9,201 bases of DNA from CAZLGO01 sp964559295 (GCA_964559295.1 CAZLGO010000070.1:1-9201); one strand, 5' to 3'. Shown: positions 1 to 6,688, counted from the stretch's first letter. A program made the numbers and translations. Notes: a model not told the origin generated them from the sequence alone.

Positions 1-13
1 AGTGTGTTTGCAT

Positions 14-34
14 CAACGCTTTTTTAAAGGGTTG
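14..34 (-). repeat. 21-nt stop-proximal hairpin downstream of the universal stress protein gene
   Basis: An imperfect inverted repeat with arms at 14-22 and 26-34 and a 3-nt TTT loop. Eight of nine arm positions pair; 18/30 is a G-G mismatch. It begins 2 nt after the TAA stop of the minus-strand gene (37-39). The same arrangement (9+3+9 nt, 2 nt after TAA, stop context TAAAACAACC) occurs after hisG at 6758-6778. It may serve as a 3'-end, processing or termination element. No U-run follows on the minus strand, so it is not a standard intrinsic terminator. The window edge cuts off what lies beyond. Confidence 0.5.
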
Positions 35-36
35 TT

Positions 37-465
37 TTAATCTTGTTTTATTCTTACAAGTAGTATGGTACATGGAGCTGAATGCACGACCTTTTCAGAT
101 ACACTTCCAAGCAGATGTTTGTCTATTTTGCTTTTTCCCGTGCCTATTACTATAATATCTGCGTTCTCTTTTTCTGCAACTTTTATGATCTCATCTGCCG
201 GATCACCTTCAACTAACATCTTCTGAAAATCTATGTTTGGCTTTTGAAATCTTTTCTCCATCGCAGATAGTACTTTCTCTCCTCTTTTCTTTAATTCTGC
301 TAACATCATTTTTTTTATTTTGCGTGGTGTTAAGAAAGGGGCAGAAGTATCAACCACATAGAGCCCTATCACCTGGATTTTTCGCTCGTCTATCAAGTCC
401 AAGGCGTGTTCTGTTATCTCATCTAGATATTCACCTGTGCTTGTAACCAAGATTTTCTCATACAT
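37..465 (-). CDS. Universal stress protein (UspA family), single domain
   Basis: A small cytoplasmic protein of 142 residues, the usual length of one Usp domain. The alpha/beta pattern is typical: a KILV strand at residues 4-7, a long helix, a hydrophobic strand with GLYVVD (34-39), the GDPADEI segment (88-94), ADIIVIG (102-108) and the C-terminal strand TILLVR (133-138). The ATP-loop region GTGKSKIDKHLLGS (108-121) is one residue shorter than the family's G-x-x-G-x9-G-S/T pattern. The acidic residue usual after the first strand (as in PTD) is replaced by TST, so nucleotide binding is uncertain. The ATG at 465 is preceded by GGTG (473-476), 7 nt away. The gene starts 4 bp after the antiporter stop, so the two are probably co-transcribed. 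Usp proteins are often paired with transporters as stress or nucleotide-sensing regulators; any such role here is inference. Confidence 0.92.
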   Translation of the reverse strand: MYEKILVTSTGEYLDEITEHALDLIDERKIQVIGLYVVDTSAPFLTPRKIKKMMLAELKKRGEKVLSAMEKRFQKPNIDFQKMLVEGDPADEIIKVAEKENADIIVIGTGKSKIDKHLLGSVSEKVVHSAPCTILLVRIKQD

Positions 466-469
466 TTTA

Positions 470-1423
470 TCACACCGATATATATATTCTCGTTCCTATA
501 TAACTTATATAAAACGCTAATAAAATCAATCCATCTAATCTTGTAAGTTTCATGCCTCTTTGCATAAGTAAAAGCAGTAGTAAGGTAAAAAAAATCATTG
601 CTGGGGTATCAAAACTAATTGCAACCTTTTCAACTGGAATATTCATAAAGAGTGCAGGAAATCCAATTCCTATTAGGATGTTAAAGATATTACTCCCCAA
701 TATGTTTCCCAAGGATAAACTGTGCAATCCTTTCATGGCGGATGTTAAAGTTACAACAAATTCGGGAACACTGGTACCAATTGCGAGTATTGTAAGTCCA
801 ATCAACATTTCTGAGATATTTGCAAGCCTTGCAAGCTCTACTGAAGAATAAACTAACATTCTACATCCAATAATGAGTCCTATAAGCCCCAAAATTGCCC
901 ATAGGAGAGTTTTGTAATTGAATGATTTAGATTCACCTTTATTAGCATCTAAAGCAGAATTTCTTTTTTGTGCCTTCACCAATTGCCATAGATAACCTGC
1001 ATATAAAACTATTAATATGAAAGCTACGATTCTGGTGATCTTGCCAACAAAAAAAATGAAGAACATTAAAACTAAAGCCACAAGGAGCGTCATCATCCCA
1101 TCCCTTTTAATTTCTTCAGGGTTTGTCCTAATGATTCCTGCAAAGGCTGCCGAAATACCAAGTATTCCCGCAATGTTCCATATGTTGGATCCAACAACAC
1201 ATCCAACACCCACATCTGGACTGCCGGTTAGAACTGCTGTCATTGCAGAACCAAATTCTAAAAGTGATGTTCCAATGGCAGATGCTGTAACACCAAGTAT
1301 TATTTCAGATATTCCCAATGACTGCCCTATATCCACTAAATTATCCACAAATATATCTGCAGCCTTTATCGCTATTATCAGGGAAACAACTAGAATCGTC
1401 AATAATAATATCCATGGAATCAT
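470..1423 (-). CDS. CaCA-family sodium/calcium antiporter-like membrane protein
   Basis: A predicted inner-membrane cation exchanger with about ten hydrophobic segments and the two inverted alpha repeats of the Ca2+:cation antiporter superfamily (NCX_Mj and YrbG are relatives). Numbering from the chosen start (317 residues), repeat 1 has GTSLLEF (51-57) and GSNIWN (78-83), and repeat 2 has GTSVPEF (216-222) and GSNIFN (243-248). Glu56 and Glu221 match the ion-binding glutamates known in the family. A charged loop at about 150-170 separates the halves. Repeat 1 has Leu where Pro is usual (GTSLPE). The start is ATG at 1423, not the in-frame ATG at 1483. GGTGA (1428-1432) sits just before it, and a good TATA box (1453-1462) lies inside the longer reading frame. 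The extra 20 residues would also be non-hydrophobic and unlike the family. It leads a two-gene unit with the universal stress protein. The ion transported cannot be settled from sequence. Confidence 0.92.
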   Translation of the reverse strand: MIPWILLLTILVVSLIIAIKAADIFVDNLVDIGQSLGISEIILGVTASAIGTSLLEFGSAMTAVLTGSPDVGVGCVVGSNIWNIAGILGISAAFAGIIRTNPEEIKRDGMMTLLVALVLMFFIFFVGKITRIVAFILIVLYAGYLWQLVKAQKRNSALDANKGESKSFNYKTLLWAILGLIGLIIGCRMLVYSSVELARLANISEMLIGLTILAIGTSVPEFVVTLTSAMKGLHSLSLGNILGSNIFNILIGIGFPALFMNIPVEKVAISFDTPAMIFFTLLLLLLMQRGMKLTRLDGLILLAFYISYIGTRIYISV

Positions 1424-1452
1424 GAATTCACCGGAAAAACATTTCCTTATTG

Positions 1453-1462
1453 CATATAAATA
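1453..1462 (-). promoter_or_regulatory. TATA box for the antiporter-usp unit
   Basis: On the minus strand this reads TATTTATATG, a close match to the archaeal TATA box. Placing the transcript start about 25 nt downstream gives roughly position 1431. That leaves a leader of about 8 nt holding only the GGTGA ribosome site before ATG 1423. The fit of box, SD and start codon is the main argument for the shorter protein. Confidence 0.6.
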
Positions 1463-1498
1463 CTTTGTTGTTTTTAGCATCATCTCTTAGAGAAAGAT

Positions 1499-1538
1499 AA
1501 CTTATAACTTTTAAGATTTAACTTATAATTTATAAGTT
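1499..1538. promoter_or_regulatory. Repeated AACTTATA motifs between divergent genes, possible operator
   Basis: AACTTATA occurs at 1499-1506 and again at 1520-1527, exactly 21 bp (two helical turns) apart. Its inverse TATAAGTT is at 1531-1538, so 1520-1538 is a perfect 8-bp inverted repeat with a 3-nt ATT centre. A partial further copy, GTATAAG, is at 1544-1550. The group lies between the outward TATA boxes of the antiporter unit (1453-1462) and nadE (1572-1579). A regulator binding site serving both genes is possible. Chance is a real alternative in such AT-rich DNA. Confidence 0.35.
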
Positions 1539-1571
1539 CTAAAGTATAAGAGTTGTAATTAAGAGAATTAT

Positions 1572-1579
1572 TTTATAAC
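1572..1579 (+). promoter_or_regulatory. TATA box for the nadE-cutA-leuS operon (leaderless start)
   Basis: TTTATAAC lies about 21-28 nt before the nadE ATG at 1600, the spacing expected between an archaeal TATA box and the transcript start. No SD motif lies between the box and the ATG. Together these suggest a leaderless transcript beginning at or next to the start codon. Confidence 0.5.
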
Positions 1580-1599
1580 ACAAACATACAAACAAAGCT

Positions 1600-2403
1600 A
1601 TGATTAAAATGCATGAAAAATTTGAAGATATTTTAAAAATCAATGAAAAGAAGTCCACAAAGACAATATGTGAATTTATAAGAAACAAAATAAGAGAATC
1701 AAAGTCAGATGGATTGGTCATTGGATTAAGTGGAGGCTTAGACTCTACAACAACTGCGTATCTTTGTGCAAAATCAGTTGAAAATGACAAGATACTTGGA
1801 CTTATAATGCCTGCAAAAACAACGCATCTTGAGGATGTAGATGATGCAATATCCATTGCAAAGAAACTCAAAATAGAATATGAAATTTTAAATATAGATA
1901 GATTGGTTAAGTCTTTCTCTTTATGCACACATTCCAATAATAATAAACTTGCCAACGCAAACCTAAAGGCAAGAACAAGAATGGTGCTTCTTTATTATCA
2001 TGCGAATTTGATGAGAAGGCTAGTTGTAGGAACTGGTAACAGGACAGAGTTACTTGTTGGGTATTTTACAAAATATGGGGACGGTGGAGCGGACATTTTA
2101 CCAATAGGCGATCTCTACAAGACGCAGGTAAGACAGCTCGCATCATATCTTCAAGTCCCAAAAAATATCATAAAAAAAGTCCCAACTGCCGGTCTTTGGG
2201 CAGGTCAGACCGATGAAGAAGAATTGGGGATCAAATACGAGATTTTAGATAAGATATTATGCTGCATCATGGATAAAAAATTGAGTGAAGAGGACGTGGC
2301 ACACTATCTTAAAATCCCTATCAGGGAGGTTTTGAGGGTTAAAAAAATGGTAGATTCGTCCAAACACAAACGTCTACCACCTTTCATTCCAAAAATTAAA
2401 TGA
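1600..2403 (+). CDS. nadE: NH3-dependent NAD+ synthetase
   Basis: Catalyses the last step of NAD+ synthesis, amidating deamido-NAD+ with ammonia and ATP through an adenylated intermediate. The 267-residue protein is the length of the single-domain ammonia-dependent form; there is no glutaminase domain. The N-type ATP-pyrophosphatase loop is SGGLDS (44-49). Further family motifs are LKARTRM (122-128), GTGNRTE (144-150), YGDGGADILPIGDLYKTQ (159-176), PTAGLWAGQTDEEELG (195-210) and the C-terminal SSKHKRLPP (253-261) known to contact ATP in the family. The ATG at 1600 is chosen because a TATA box sits at leaderless distance; ATG at 1609 (codon 4) is the alternative. It is the first gene of an operon with cutA, which starts 9 bp after its stop. 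Assignment is firm. Confidence 0.96.
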   Translation: MIKMHEKFEDILKINEKKSTKTICEFIRNKIRESKSDGLVIGLSGGLDSTTTAYLCAKSVENDKILGLIMPAKTTHLEDVDDAISIAKKLKIEYEILNIDRLVKSFSLCTHSNNNKLANANLKARTRMVLLYYHANLMRRLVVGTGNRTELLVGYFTKYGDGGADILPIGDLYKTQVRQLASYLQVPKNIIKKVPTAGLWAGQTDEEELGIKYEILDKILCCIMDKKLSEEDVAHYLKIPIREVLRVKKMVDSSKHKRLPPFIPKIK

Positions 2404-2412
2404 GGTGCATTT

Positions 2413-2724
2413 ATGTATGCAATAGTCTATATAACCACATCAAGAAAAGAAGAATCAAAAAAAATAGCCAATGCATTGCTAAGGGATAAATTAGTTGGCT
2501 GCGTAAACATCATCCCTACCATAGAATCTGTATATCTGTGGAAAGGGAATATAGAAGAAGACTCAGAATCTCTTCTTATTGCAAAGACCAAGGTAAGCAA
2601 TGTAGCAAGTATCATAAAAAAAGTAAAGGAGATTCACAGCTATGATATTCCATGTATACTGGCAATTCCGATAATACAAGGTTCTGAAGATTATTTAGAG
2701 TGGTTAGAAAGTGAGATTGGTTAA
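2413..2724 (+). CDS. cutA: CutA1-like divalent-cation tolerance protein
   Basis: A small trimeric ferredoxin-like-fold protein linked in bacteria to copper and other metal tolerance; its biochemical role in archaea is not settled. The 103 residues match the family's usual length. Hallmarks are the N-terminal strand MYAIVYITT, CVNIIP (30-35), IESVYLWKGNIEEDSE (37-52) and HSYDIPCILAIPI (75-87). The last motif departs from the usual HPYxxPEI: Pro is Ser and Glu is Cys, so local metal or ligand contacts may differ. GAGGTG (2402-2407) overlaps the nadE stop codon and lies 5 nt before the ATG, which fixes the start and shows tight coupling to nadE. leuS begins 16 bp after its stop. Confidence 0.94.
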   Translation: MYAIVYITTSRKEESKKIANALLRDKLVGCVNIIPTIESVYLWKGNIEEDSESLLIAKTKVSNVASIIKKVKEIHSYDIPCILAIPIIQGSEDYLEWLESEIG

Positions 2725-2731
2725 TTCTGGC

Positions 2732-2738
2732 GGTGATC
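2732..2738 (+). promoter_or_regulatory. Ribosome binding site that decides the leuS TTG start
   Basis: GGTGATC is a full-length match to the complement of the archaeal 16S 3' end. Its GGTG core lies 5 nt before TTG 2741, the same spacing seen for the antiporter, cutA and the deaminase gene at 7782. It therefore supports TTG 2741 over the upstream in-frame GTG at 2711. Confidence 0.65.
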
Positions 2739-2740
2739 GC

Positions 2741-5587
2741 TTGTTTCGTGAAATAGAGGAAAAATGGCAGGCAAGATGGCAAGCTGCAAAATTATTTGAA
2801 TCAGATCCTAACGAAAAAGAGAAGATCTTTTTAACAGTAGCTTATCCATATCCCAGTGGTGCTATGCATGTTGGACATGGTAGAACCTACACAGTACCTG
2901 ATGTATATGCAAGATTTAAGAGAATGCAAGGATATAACGTCCTTTTTCCAATGGCATGGCACGTAACCGGAGCCCCTGTTATTGGAATCGCGAAGAGGAT
3001 AGAAAGGAGCGATCCATGGACACTTGATATTTACAAAAATGTCCACAAGGTCCCAGAAGATGAGCTTTGGAATTTCAAAGATCCTCATTACATTGTAAAG
3101 TATTTTAGTGGAGAATACAAAAAGATCATGGGAAAGATGGGTTATTCGATAGATTGGAGGCGGGAGTTTACAACCATCGATCCACAATATCAAAAGTTTA
3201 TCCAGTGGCAGTTTAAGAAGCTTAAAGATAAGGGACTTATAAGAAAGGGTGCACATCCTGTAAAGTACTGCCCAGAATGCCAGAACCCGGTGGGGGATCA
3301 TGACCTTCTCGAGGGAGAAGGAGTTGGAATTAGCGAGCTTACCCTTGTAAAATTTGAAATGGATGGAGTTTATCTTGTTGCAGCGACTTTTCGCCCAGAA
3401 ACTCTATTTGGGACTACTAATTTATGGATAAATCCTGATTCTAAATACGTTAAGGTAAAAATTCATGATGAAAACTGGATAATAAGTAAAAATGCATACA
3501 AAAATCTCATTCATCAAAAAAAGGATGTTTCAATTGTATCTGATGTTGATGCTCATGATATGATAGGAAAATACGTAAAAAATCCCATAACAGAACAAAA
3601 ACATATAATACTTCCTGCTTCTTTTGTAGATCCTGAATATGGCTCTGGAGTTGTCTATTCTGTTCCAGCTCATGCTCCTGCAGATTACGTGGCTTTGAAG
3701 GATTTAAAAGAGAATGTAAAACAGCTTGAAGAATACAGAATAGTAGAAGAACTTGAAAAAATTGAACCAATAAGCATCATAAAGCTTGAAGGCTTTGGAA
3801 AATTCCCAGCAGAGGAAATAATCCAGACTTTTGGTGTGAAGAATCAGAAGGATCCGAAACTTGGAGATGCTACAAACGAGCTTTACAAATTGGAGCATGC
3901 AAAAGGAATTATGGCTTCAGATATCCCTGATTATGGTGATTTACCTGTATATGAAGCACGGGATAAGATTATGGAGAATCTCCTAAAATCTAATAAAGGA
4001 GACTTAATGTATGATTTTGCAGAAATACCTGTTATATGCAGATGCGGGACCAAATGCATTGTTAGAATACTTGAAGATCAATGGTTTTTAAAGTATTCTG
4101 ATGAACATTGGAAAGAAGTTACGTTTAGGTGTTTAGATAGGATAAAAATAGTACCTGAAGAGACTAGGGCAAATTTCCAACATTATATAGCGTGGTTCAA
4201 GGATTGGGCATGTTCTCGGAGGATTGGACTTGGAACAAAGTTACCATGGGATCCACAATGGATAGTGGAACCTCTAAGTGATTCAACAATCTATATGGCC
4301 TATTATACCATCTCAAAGTACATGAAGGAACTTGATCCAGAAGTTTTAGATGATCAATTCTTTGATTGGGTTTTTCTTTCAGAAGAAGTTCCTGAAAATT
4401 TTAAAAGGATAAAAGATCAATTCGATTACTGGTATCCACTAAACTGGCGCCTTTCCGCAAAGGATCTTATTGGAAATCACCTTACATTCCATATTTTTCA
4501 TCATTCGGCCATATTTTCCCAGGAAAAGTGGCCAAATGGAATTGTAGTCTTTGGCATGGGCCTTTTGGAAGGTCATAAGATGTCTTCATCCAAAGGAAAC
4601 ATAGTACTCCTTGATGATGCCATAAAAACCCATGGATCAGATGTCGTCCGTTTATTTTTAATGTCTGCTGCCGAACCATGGCAGGATTTTGATTGGAGAG
4701 AAAAAGAAGTAAAAGGAATTAAAAAACGTTTGGAATGGTTTGTGGAATTTGCAGAACGTGTTGAGAAGATATATGGATCCAGGATATTATTGAAATCTTA
4801 TAAACCGAATCCAGAAATCAAAAAGCTGATAAATGCCTGGATTCTAAGTCAGATTAACATGAGGATAAAAAATGCAACTGCTGCCCTGGAAGGGTTCCAG
4901 ACGAGAAAAGCGTTGCAAGAAGCTTTATTCTTGTTTAAAAAAGATATAGATCATTATTTCTACCGTATAGAACATGAAATGGACACTGATAAAATAAAAA
5001 AAGAAATTACAGACGTTTTAATCTATATATTGAGTAAGTGGATACGTTTGATGGCTCCATTTATTCCACATACGTGTGAAGAGATGTGGGAGAAATATGG
5101 TGGCTATGGCTTTGTATCAACTGCAAAATGGCCAAAGTATAATGCCAATCTAATAAACAAAAACGTTCAAAAGGCAGAGGAGATTATCCAGGGACTTGTT
5201 GATGATATAAATGAAATAAAAAAGATTCTTGGTGTAAAACCAGAAAAAATACATGTTTATGTATCCCCTGACTGGAAATGGGAGATTTTTGATATTGCAA
5301 AGAGAATTGGAAAACCAGATATTGGTAAAATCATGCGAGAAGCAATAAAGCAGGATTTACATGATAATAAAAAAGAAGTTGCAGATTTCGTAAAGAAAAT
5401 AACAAGGGAGATGACCAAAATCAAGTACGTTGGTAAAATAGATGAGTATTCTATTATAAAAGAATCTCTGGAGTTTCTATCAAGAGAAGCTAATGCTGAG
5501 GTTATTGTGTATAGGGAACCTACCTATGACCCAGAAGGAAAATCAAGGAACGCGGTACCTTACAAACCTGCGATATACATAGAATGA
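2741..5587 (+). CDS. leuS: Leucyl-tRNA synthetase, archaeal type
   Basis: Charges tRNA-Leu with leucine in the cytoplasm (class I synthetase). From the TTG start it has 948 residues, normal for archaeal LeuRS. In order: N-terminal FREIEEKWQARW; HIGH-type HVGHG (43-47); CPEC (177-180); the CP1 editing domain with the threonine-rich TFRPETLFG (216-224) and SVPAHAPADY (307-316, conserved Asp315); CRCGTKC (433-439), which with CPEC could bind zinc; the archaeal segment RLSAKDLIGNHLTFHIF (570-586); KMSSSKGN (613-620); the anticodon-binding helical domain with PFIPHTCEEMW; and an archaeal C-terminal tail ending KPAIYIE. TTG at 2741 is preferred because of GGTGATC just upstream and because the product then begins at the family's usual EIEEKW region. 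GTG 2711 would add ten residues overlapping cutA. All catalytic and editing motifs are intact. It is the last gene of the nadE-cutA-leuS operon. Confidence 0.96.
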   Translation: MFREIEEKWQARWQAAKLFESDPNEKEKIFLTVAYPYPSGAMHVGHGRTYTVPDVYARFKRMQGYNVLFPMAWHVTGAPVIGIAKRIERSDPWTLDIYKNVHKVPEDELWNFKDPHYIVKYFSGEYKKIMGKMGYSIDWRREFTTIDPQYQKFIQWQFKKLKDKGLIRKGAHPVKYCPECQNPVGDHDLLEGEGVGISELTLVKFEMDGVYLVAATFRPETLFGTTNLWINPDSKYVKVKIHDENWIISKNAYKNLIHQKKDVSIVSDVDAHDMIGKYVKNPITEQKHIILPASFVDPEYGSGVVYSVPAHAPADYVALKDLKENVKQLEEYRIVEELEKIEPISIIKLEGFGKFPAEEIIQTFGVKNQKDPKLGDATNELYKLEHAKGIMASDIPDYGDLPVYEARDKIMENLLKSNKGDLMYDFAEIPVICRCGTKCIVRILEDQWFLKYSDEHWKEVTFRCLDRIKIVPEETRANFQHYIAWFKDWACSRRIGLGTKLPWDPQWIVEPLSDSTIYMAYYTISKYMKELDPEVLDDQFFDWVFLSEEVPENFKRIKDQFDYWYPLNWRLSAKDLIGNHLTFHIFHHSAIFSQEKWPNGIVVFGMGLLEGHKMSSSKGNIVLLDDAIKTHGSDVVRLFLMSAAEPWQDFDWREKEVKGIKKRLEWFVEFAERVEKIYGSRILLKSYKPNPEIKKLINAWILSQINMRIKNATAALEGFQTRKALQEALFLFKKDIDHYFYRIEHEMDTDKIKKEITDVLIYILSKWIRLMAPFIPHTCEEMWEKYGGYGFVSTAKWPKYNANLINKNVQKAEEIIQGLVDDINEIKKILGVKPEKIHVYVSPDWKWEIFDIAKRIGKPDIGKIMREAIKQDLHDNKKEVADFVKKITREMTKIKYVGKIDEYSIIKESLEFLSREANAEVIVYREPTYDPEGKSRNAVPYKPAIYIE

Positions 5588-5603
5588 TTGTAAATTATTT
5601 AAA

Positions 5604-5624
5604 TAGAAATTTTTAAATTTTTTA
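5604..5624 (+). terminator. T-rich terminator after leuS
   Basis: Two runs of T (5610-5614 and 5618-5623) within an AT-only stretch begin about 20 nt after the leuS stop. Archaeal RNA polymerase commonly terminates at such U-runs without a strong hairpin. Confidence 0.45.
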
Positions 5625-5702
5625 TCTGCTAATAACCATACTAAAAGGCCTTTAAAAACATGGAGATGAAGAAATAAGTTTGGAATTTAATATAAATAAC
5701 TT

Positions 5703-5759
5703 ATTATAAAAAAAGGAGGTTTCAACTTAAACCTGGTTGCTCCAGAAATGTTGCTCTAT
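5703..5759 (+). pseudogene. Possible relic of a PIN-domain (VapC-type) toxin gene
   Basis: The frame through 5721 reads KKGGFNLNLVAPEMLLYE and then stops at TAG (5760-5762). NLVAPEMLLYE resembles the strand-helix segment of VapC PIN proteins (commonly like LVAPELLLYEVxNA). After the double stop TAG-TAA the same frame continues VQDAIN, faintly like the VxNA that usually follows. There is no start codon in frame and the catalytic acidic residues are absent, so it cannot be functional. The segment overlaps a likely minus-strand terminator (5708-5734), which alone could explain its conservation. Resemblance of such a short peptide may be chance. Confidence 0.2.
5708..5734 (-). terminator. Intrinsic-type terminator for the FAH-family gene
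   Basis: On the minus strand AGGTTT and AAACCT (5729-5734 and 5717-5722) form a 6-bp stem with a 6-nt loop, followed by CC and seven T (5708-5714). This is about 56 nt beyond the stop of the minus-strand gene at 5790. A stem plus U-run is the usual form of a factor-independent terminator. The plus strand reads AAAAGGAGGT here, which looks like a strong SD but has no start codon at a suitable distance. Confidence 0.5.
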
Positions 5760-5789
5760 GAATAGTAAGTTCAGGATGCTATTAACTAA

Positions 5790-6566
5790 TTATTTTCCAA
5801 CAAAATTCCTAAGAATCCCAATCCCCTCCACCTCAGCTTCAACAACATCCCCGACATTCATAGGTCCAACACCAGGAGGAGTTCCTGTTGCTATGATGTC
5901 CCCTGGTTTCAGGGTCATTATATTTGATACGAACTCAACAAGCTCTTCTGCTTCAAAAATCATGTTCTTTGTGTTTGAATTCTGTCTCATTTTATTGTTG
6001 AGCTTCAGTGAAATATTCTGATTTGCTGGATCTAACTCTGTCTCGATCCAAGGGCCAATTGGAGCAAATGTATCAAAACTCTTTGCCCTTGTCCATTGAA
6101 CGTCCTTTCTCTGCAGATCTCTTGCTGTTACGTCATTCAACACCGTATATCCGCCTATGAAATCCCCTGAATTTTTTTCTCTTACATATCTTGCTTCCTT
6201 GGAAATTACGACGCCAAGTTCCACCTCATAGTCAACCTGTTTTGAACAATCAGGATAAATTATGCTATCTAAATGCCCAATAACAGATGTGGGAGGTTTT
6301 AAAAATATAACTGGTTCGTCTGGAATTTCCATATTAAGTTCTTTTGCATGATCTCTATAATTTAAACCAACGCATATTATCTTGGAAGGTGAGATGGGAG
6401 GTTTTATTTTTACCTCCTGAAGTTCATGAGTTTCATTTTTTTTGAATTTATCGATGTTAGAAGCATTAAATGCATCCACCATAGAACATGAAAGTTCTGT
6501 TATAAAATCATCGTTTAAAATTCCTGTTTTCTCCATATCATCTTTCATAAAGCTTATGAGTTTCAT
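5790..6566 (-). CDS. Fumarylacetoacetate hydrolase (FAH) family protein
   Basis: A metal-dependent C-C bond hydrolase, decarboxylase or isomerase of the FAH superfamily (relatives include acylpyruvases and HpaG/HpcE-type enzymes); the exact substrate cannot be read from sequence. From ATG 6566 it has 258 residues. It has a short N-terminal domain (1-55) and then the FAH core: KIICVGLNYRDHAKE (62-76), EPVIFLKPPTSVIG (84-97), VDYEVELGVV (111-120, metal-binding Glu114 and Glu116), GYTVLNDVTARD (139-150, metal-binding Asp145), TRAKSFDTFAPIGPW (159-173) and ATGTPPGVG (226-234). The motifs are complete. The longer frame begins at TTG 6617, but ATG 6566 is preferred because MKLISF is the usual family N-terminus and a TATA-like box (6586-6595) sits at leaderless distance. 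It stands alone: convergent with leuS, and separated from upstream hisG by a hairpin-rich spacer. Confidence 0.92.
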   Translation of the reverse strand: MKLISFMKDDMEKTGILNDDFITELSCSMVDAFNASNIDKFKKNETHELQEVKIKPPISPSKIICVGLNYRDHAKELNMEIPDEPVIFLKPPTSVIGHLDSIIYPDCSKQVDYEVELGVVISKEARYVREKNSGDFIGGYTVLNDVTARDLQRKDVQWTRAKSFDTFAPIGPWIETELDPANQNISLKLNNKMRQNSNTKNMIFEAEELVEFVSNIMTLKPGDIIATGTPPGVGPMNVGDVVEAEVEGIGILRNFVGK

Positions 6567-6585
6567 AGGATATCTTCCTAATCGG

Positions 6586-6595
6586 TATTTTAAAT
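6586..6595 (-). promoter_or_regulatory. TATA-like box for the FAH-family gene
   Basis: The minus strand reads ATTTAAAATA, centred about 24 nt before ATG 6566. This predicts a transcript starting at or very near the start codon. The strongest SD-like sequence nearby is only a weak AGGAAG, consistent with leaderless expression. Confidence 0.4.
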
Positions 6596-6666
6596 CAAGC
6601 TCCCTATTTTTGATCAATCTTTACTAAAGGATTGATCCAGACAACTCTTAGAAGACTTGACGGCTT

Positions 6667-6688
6667 CATTTGCAAATTACATTTGCAA
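6667..6688. repeat. Short direct repeat CATTTGCAA
   Basis: CATTTGCAA occurs at 6667-6675 and 6680-6688, a 13-bp period. It borders the hairpin cluster at 6691-6778 and may be part of the same structured intergenic element. No function is recognised. Confidence 0.4.

Noticed and set aside
1424..1483. N-terminal extension of the antiporter to ATG 1483
   Set aside because: It places the TATA box inside the gene, has no SD, adds a charged non-membrane segment, and ignores GGTGA before ATG 1423.
1017..1490. 157-codon plus-strand frame opposite the antiporter
   Set aside because: It is antisense to a gene with clear CaCA motifs, has no recognisable domain and is explained by codon use on the other strand.
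5732..5743. CCTGGTTGCTCC-like stretch resembling the 5' end of archaeal 16S rRNA
   Set aside because: Only about a dozen bases are similar, several mismatch, and no rRNA sequence follows.
5588..5789. Possible tRNA or small RNA gene in the leuS-FAH spacer
   Set aside because: I found no cloverleaf, T-loop motif or CCA end; the visible structure is accounted for by terminators.
5737..6021. 94-codon plus-strand frame starting with TTG near an SD-like GGAGGT
   Set aside because: Most of it is antisense to the FAH gene, the GGAGGT is 16 nt from the TTG, and the SD-like bases are the complement of a minus-strand terminator.
6567..6617. N-terminal extension of the FAH protein to TTG 6617
   Set aside because: There is no ribosome site before TTG, a TATA-like box lies within the extension, and the family N-terminus starts at MKLISF.
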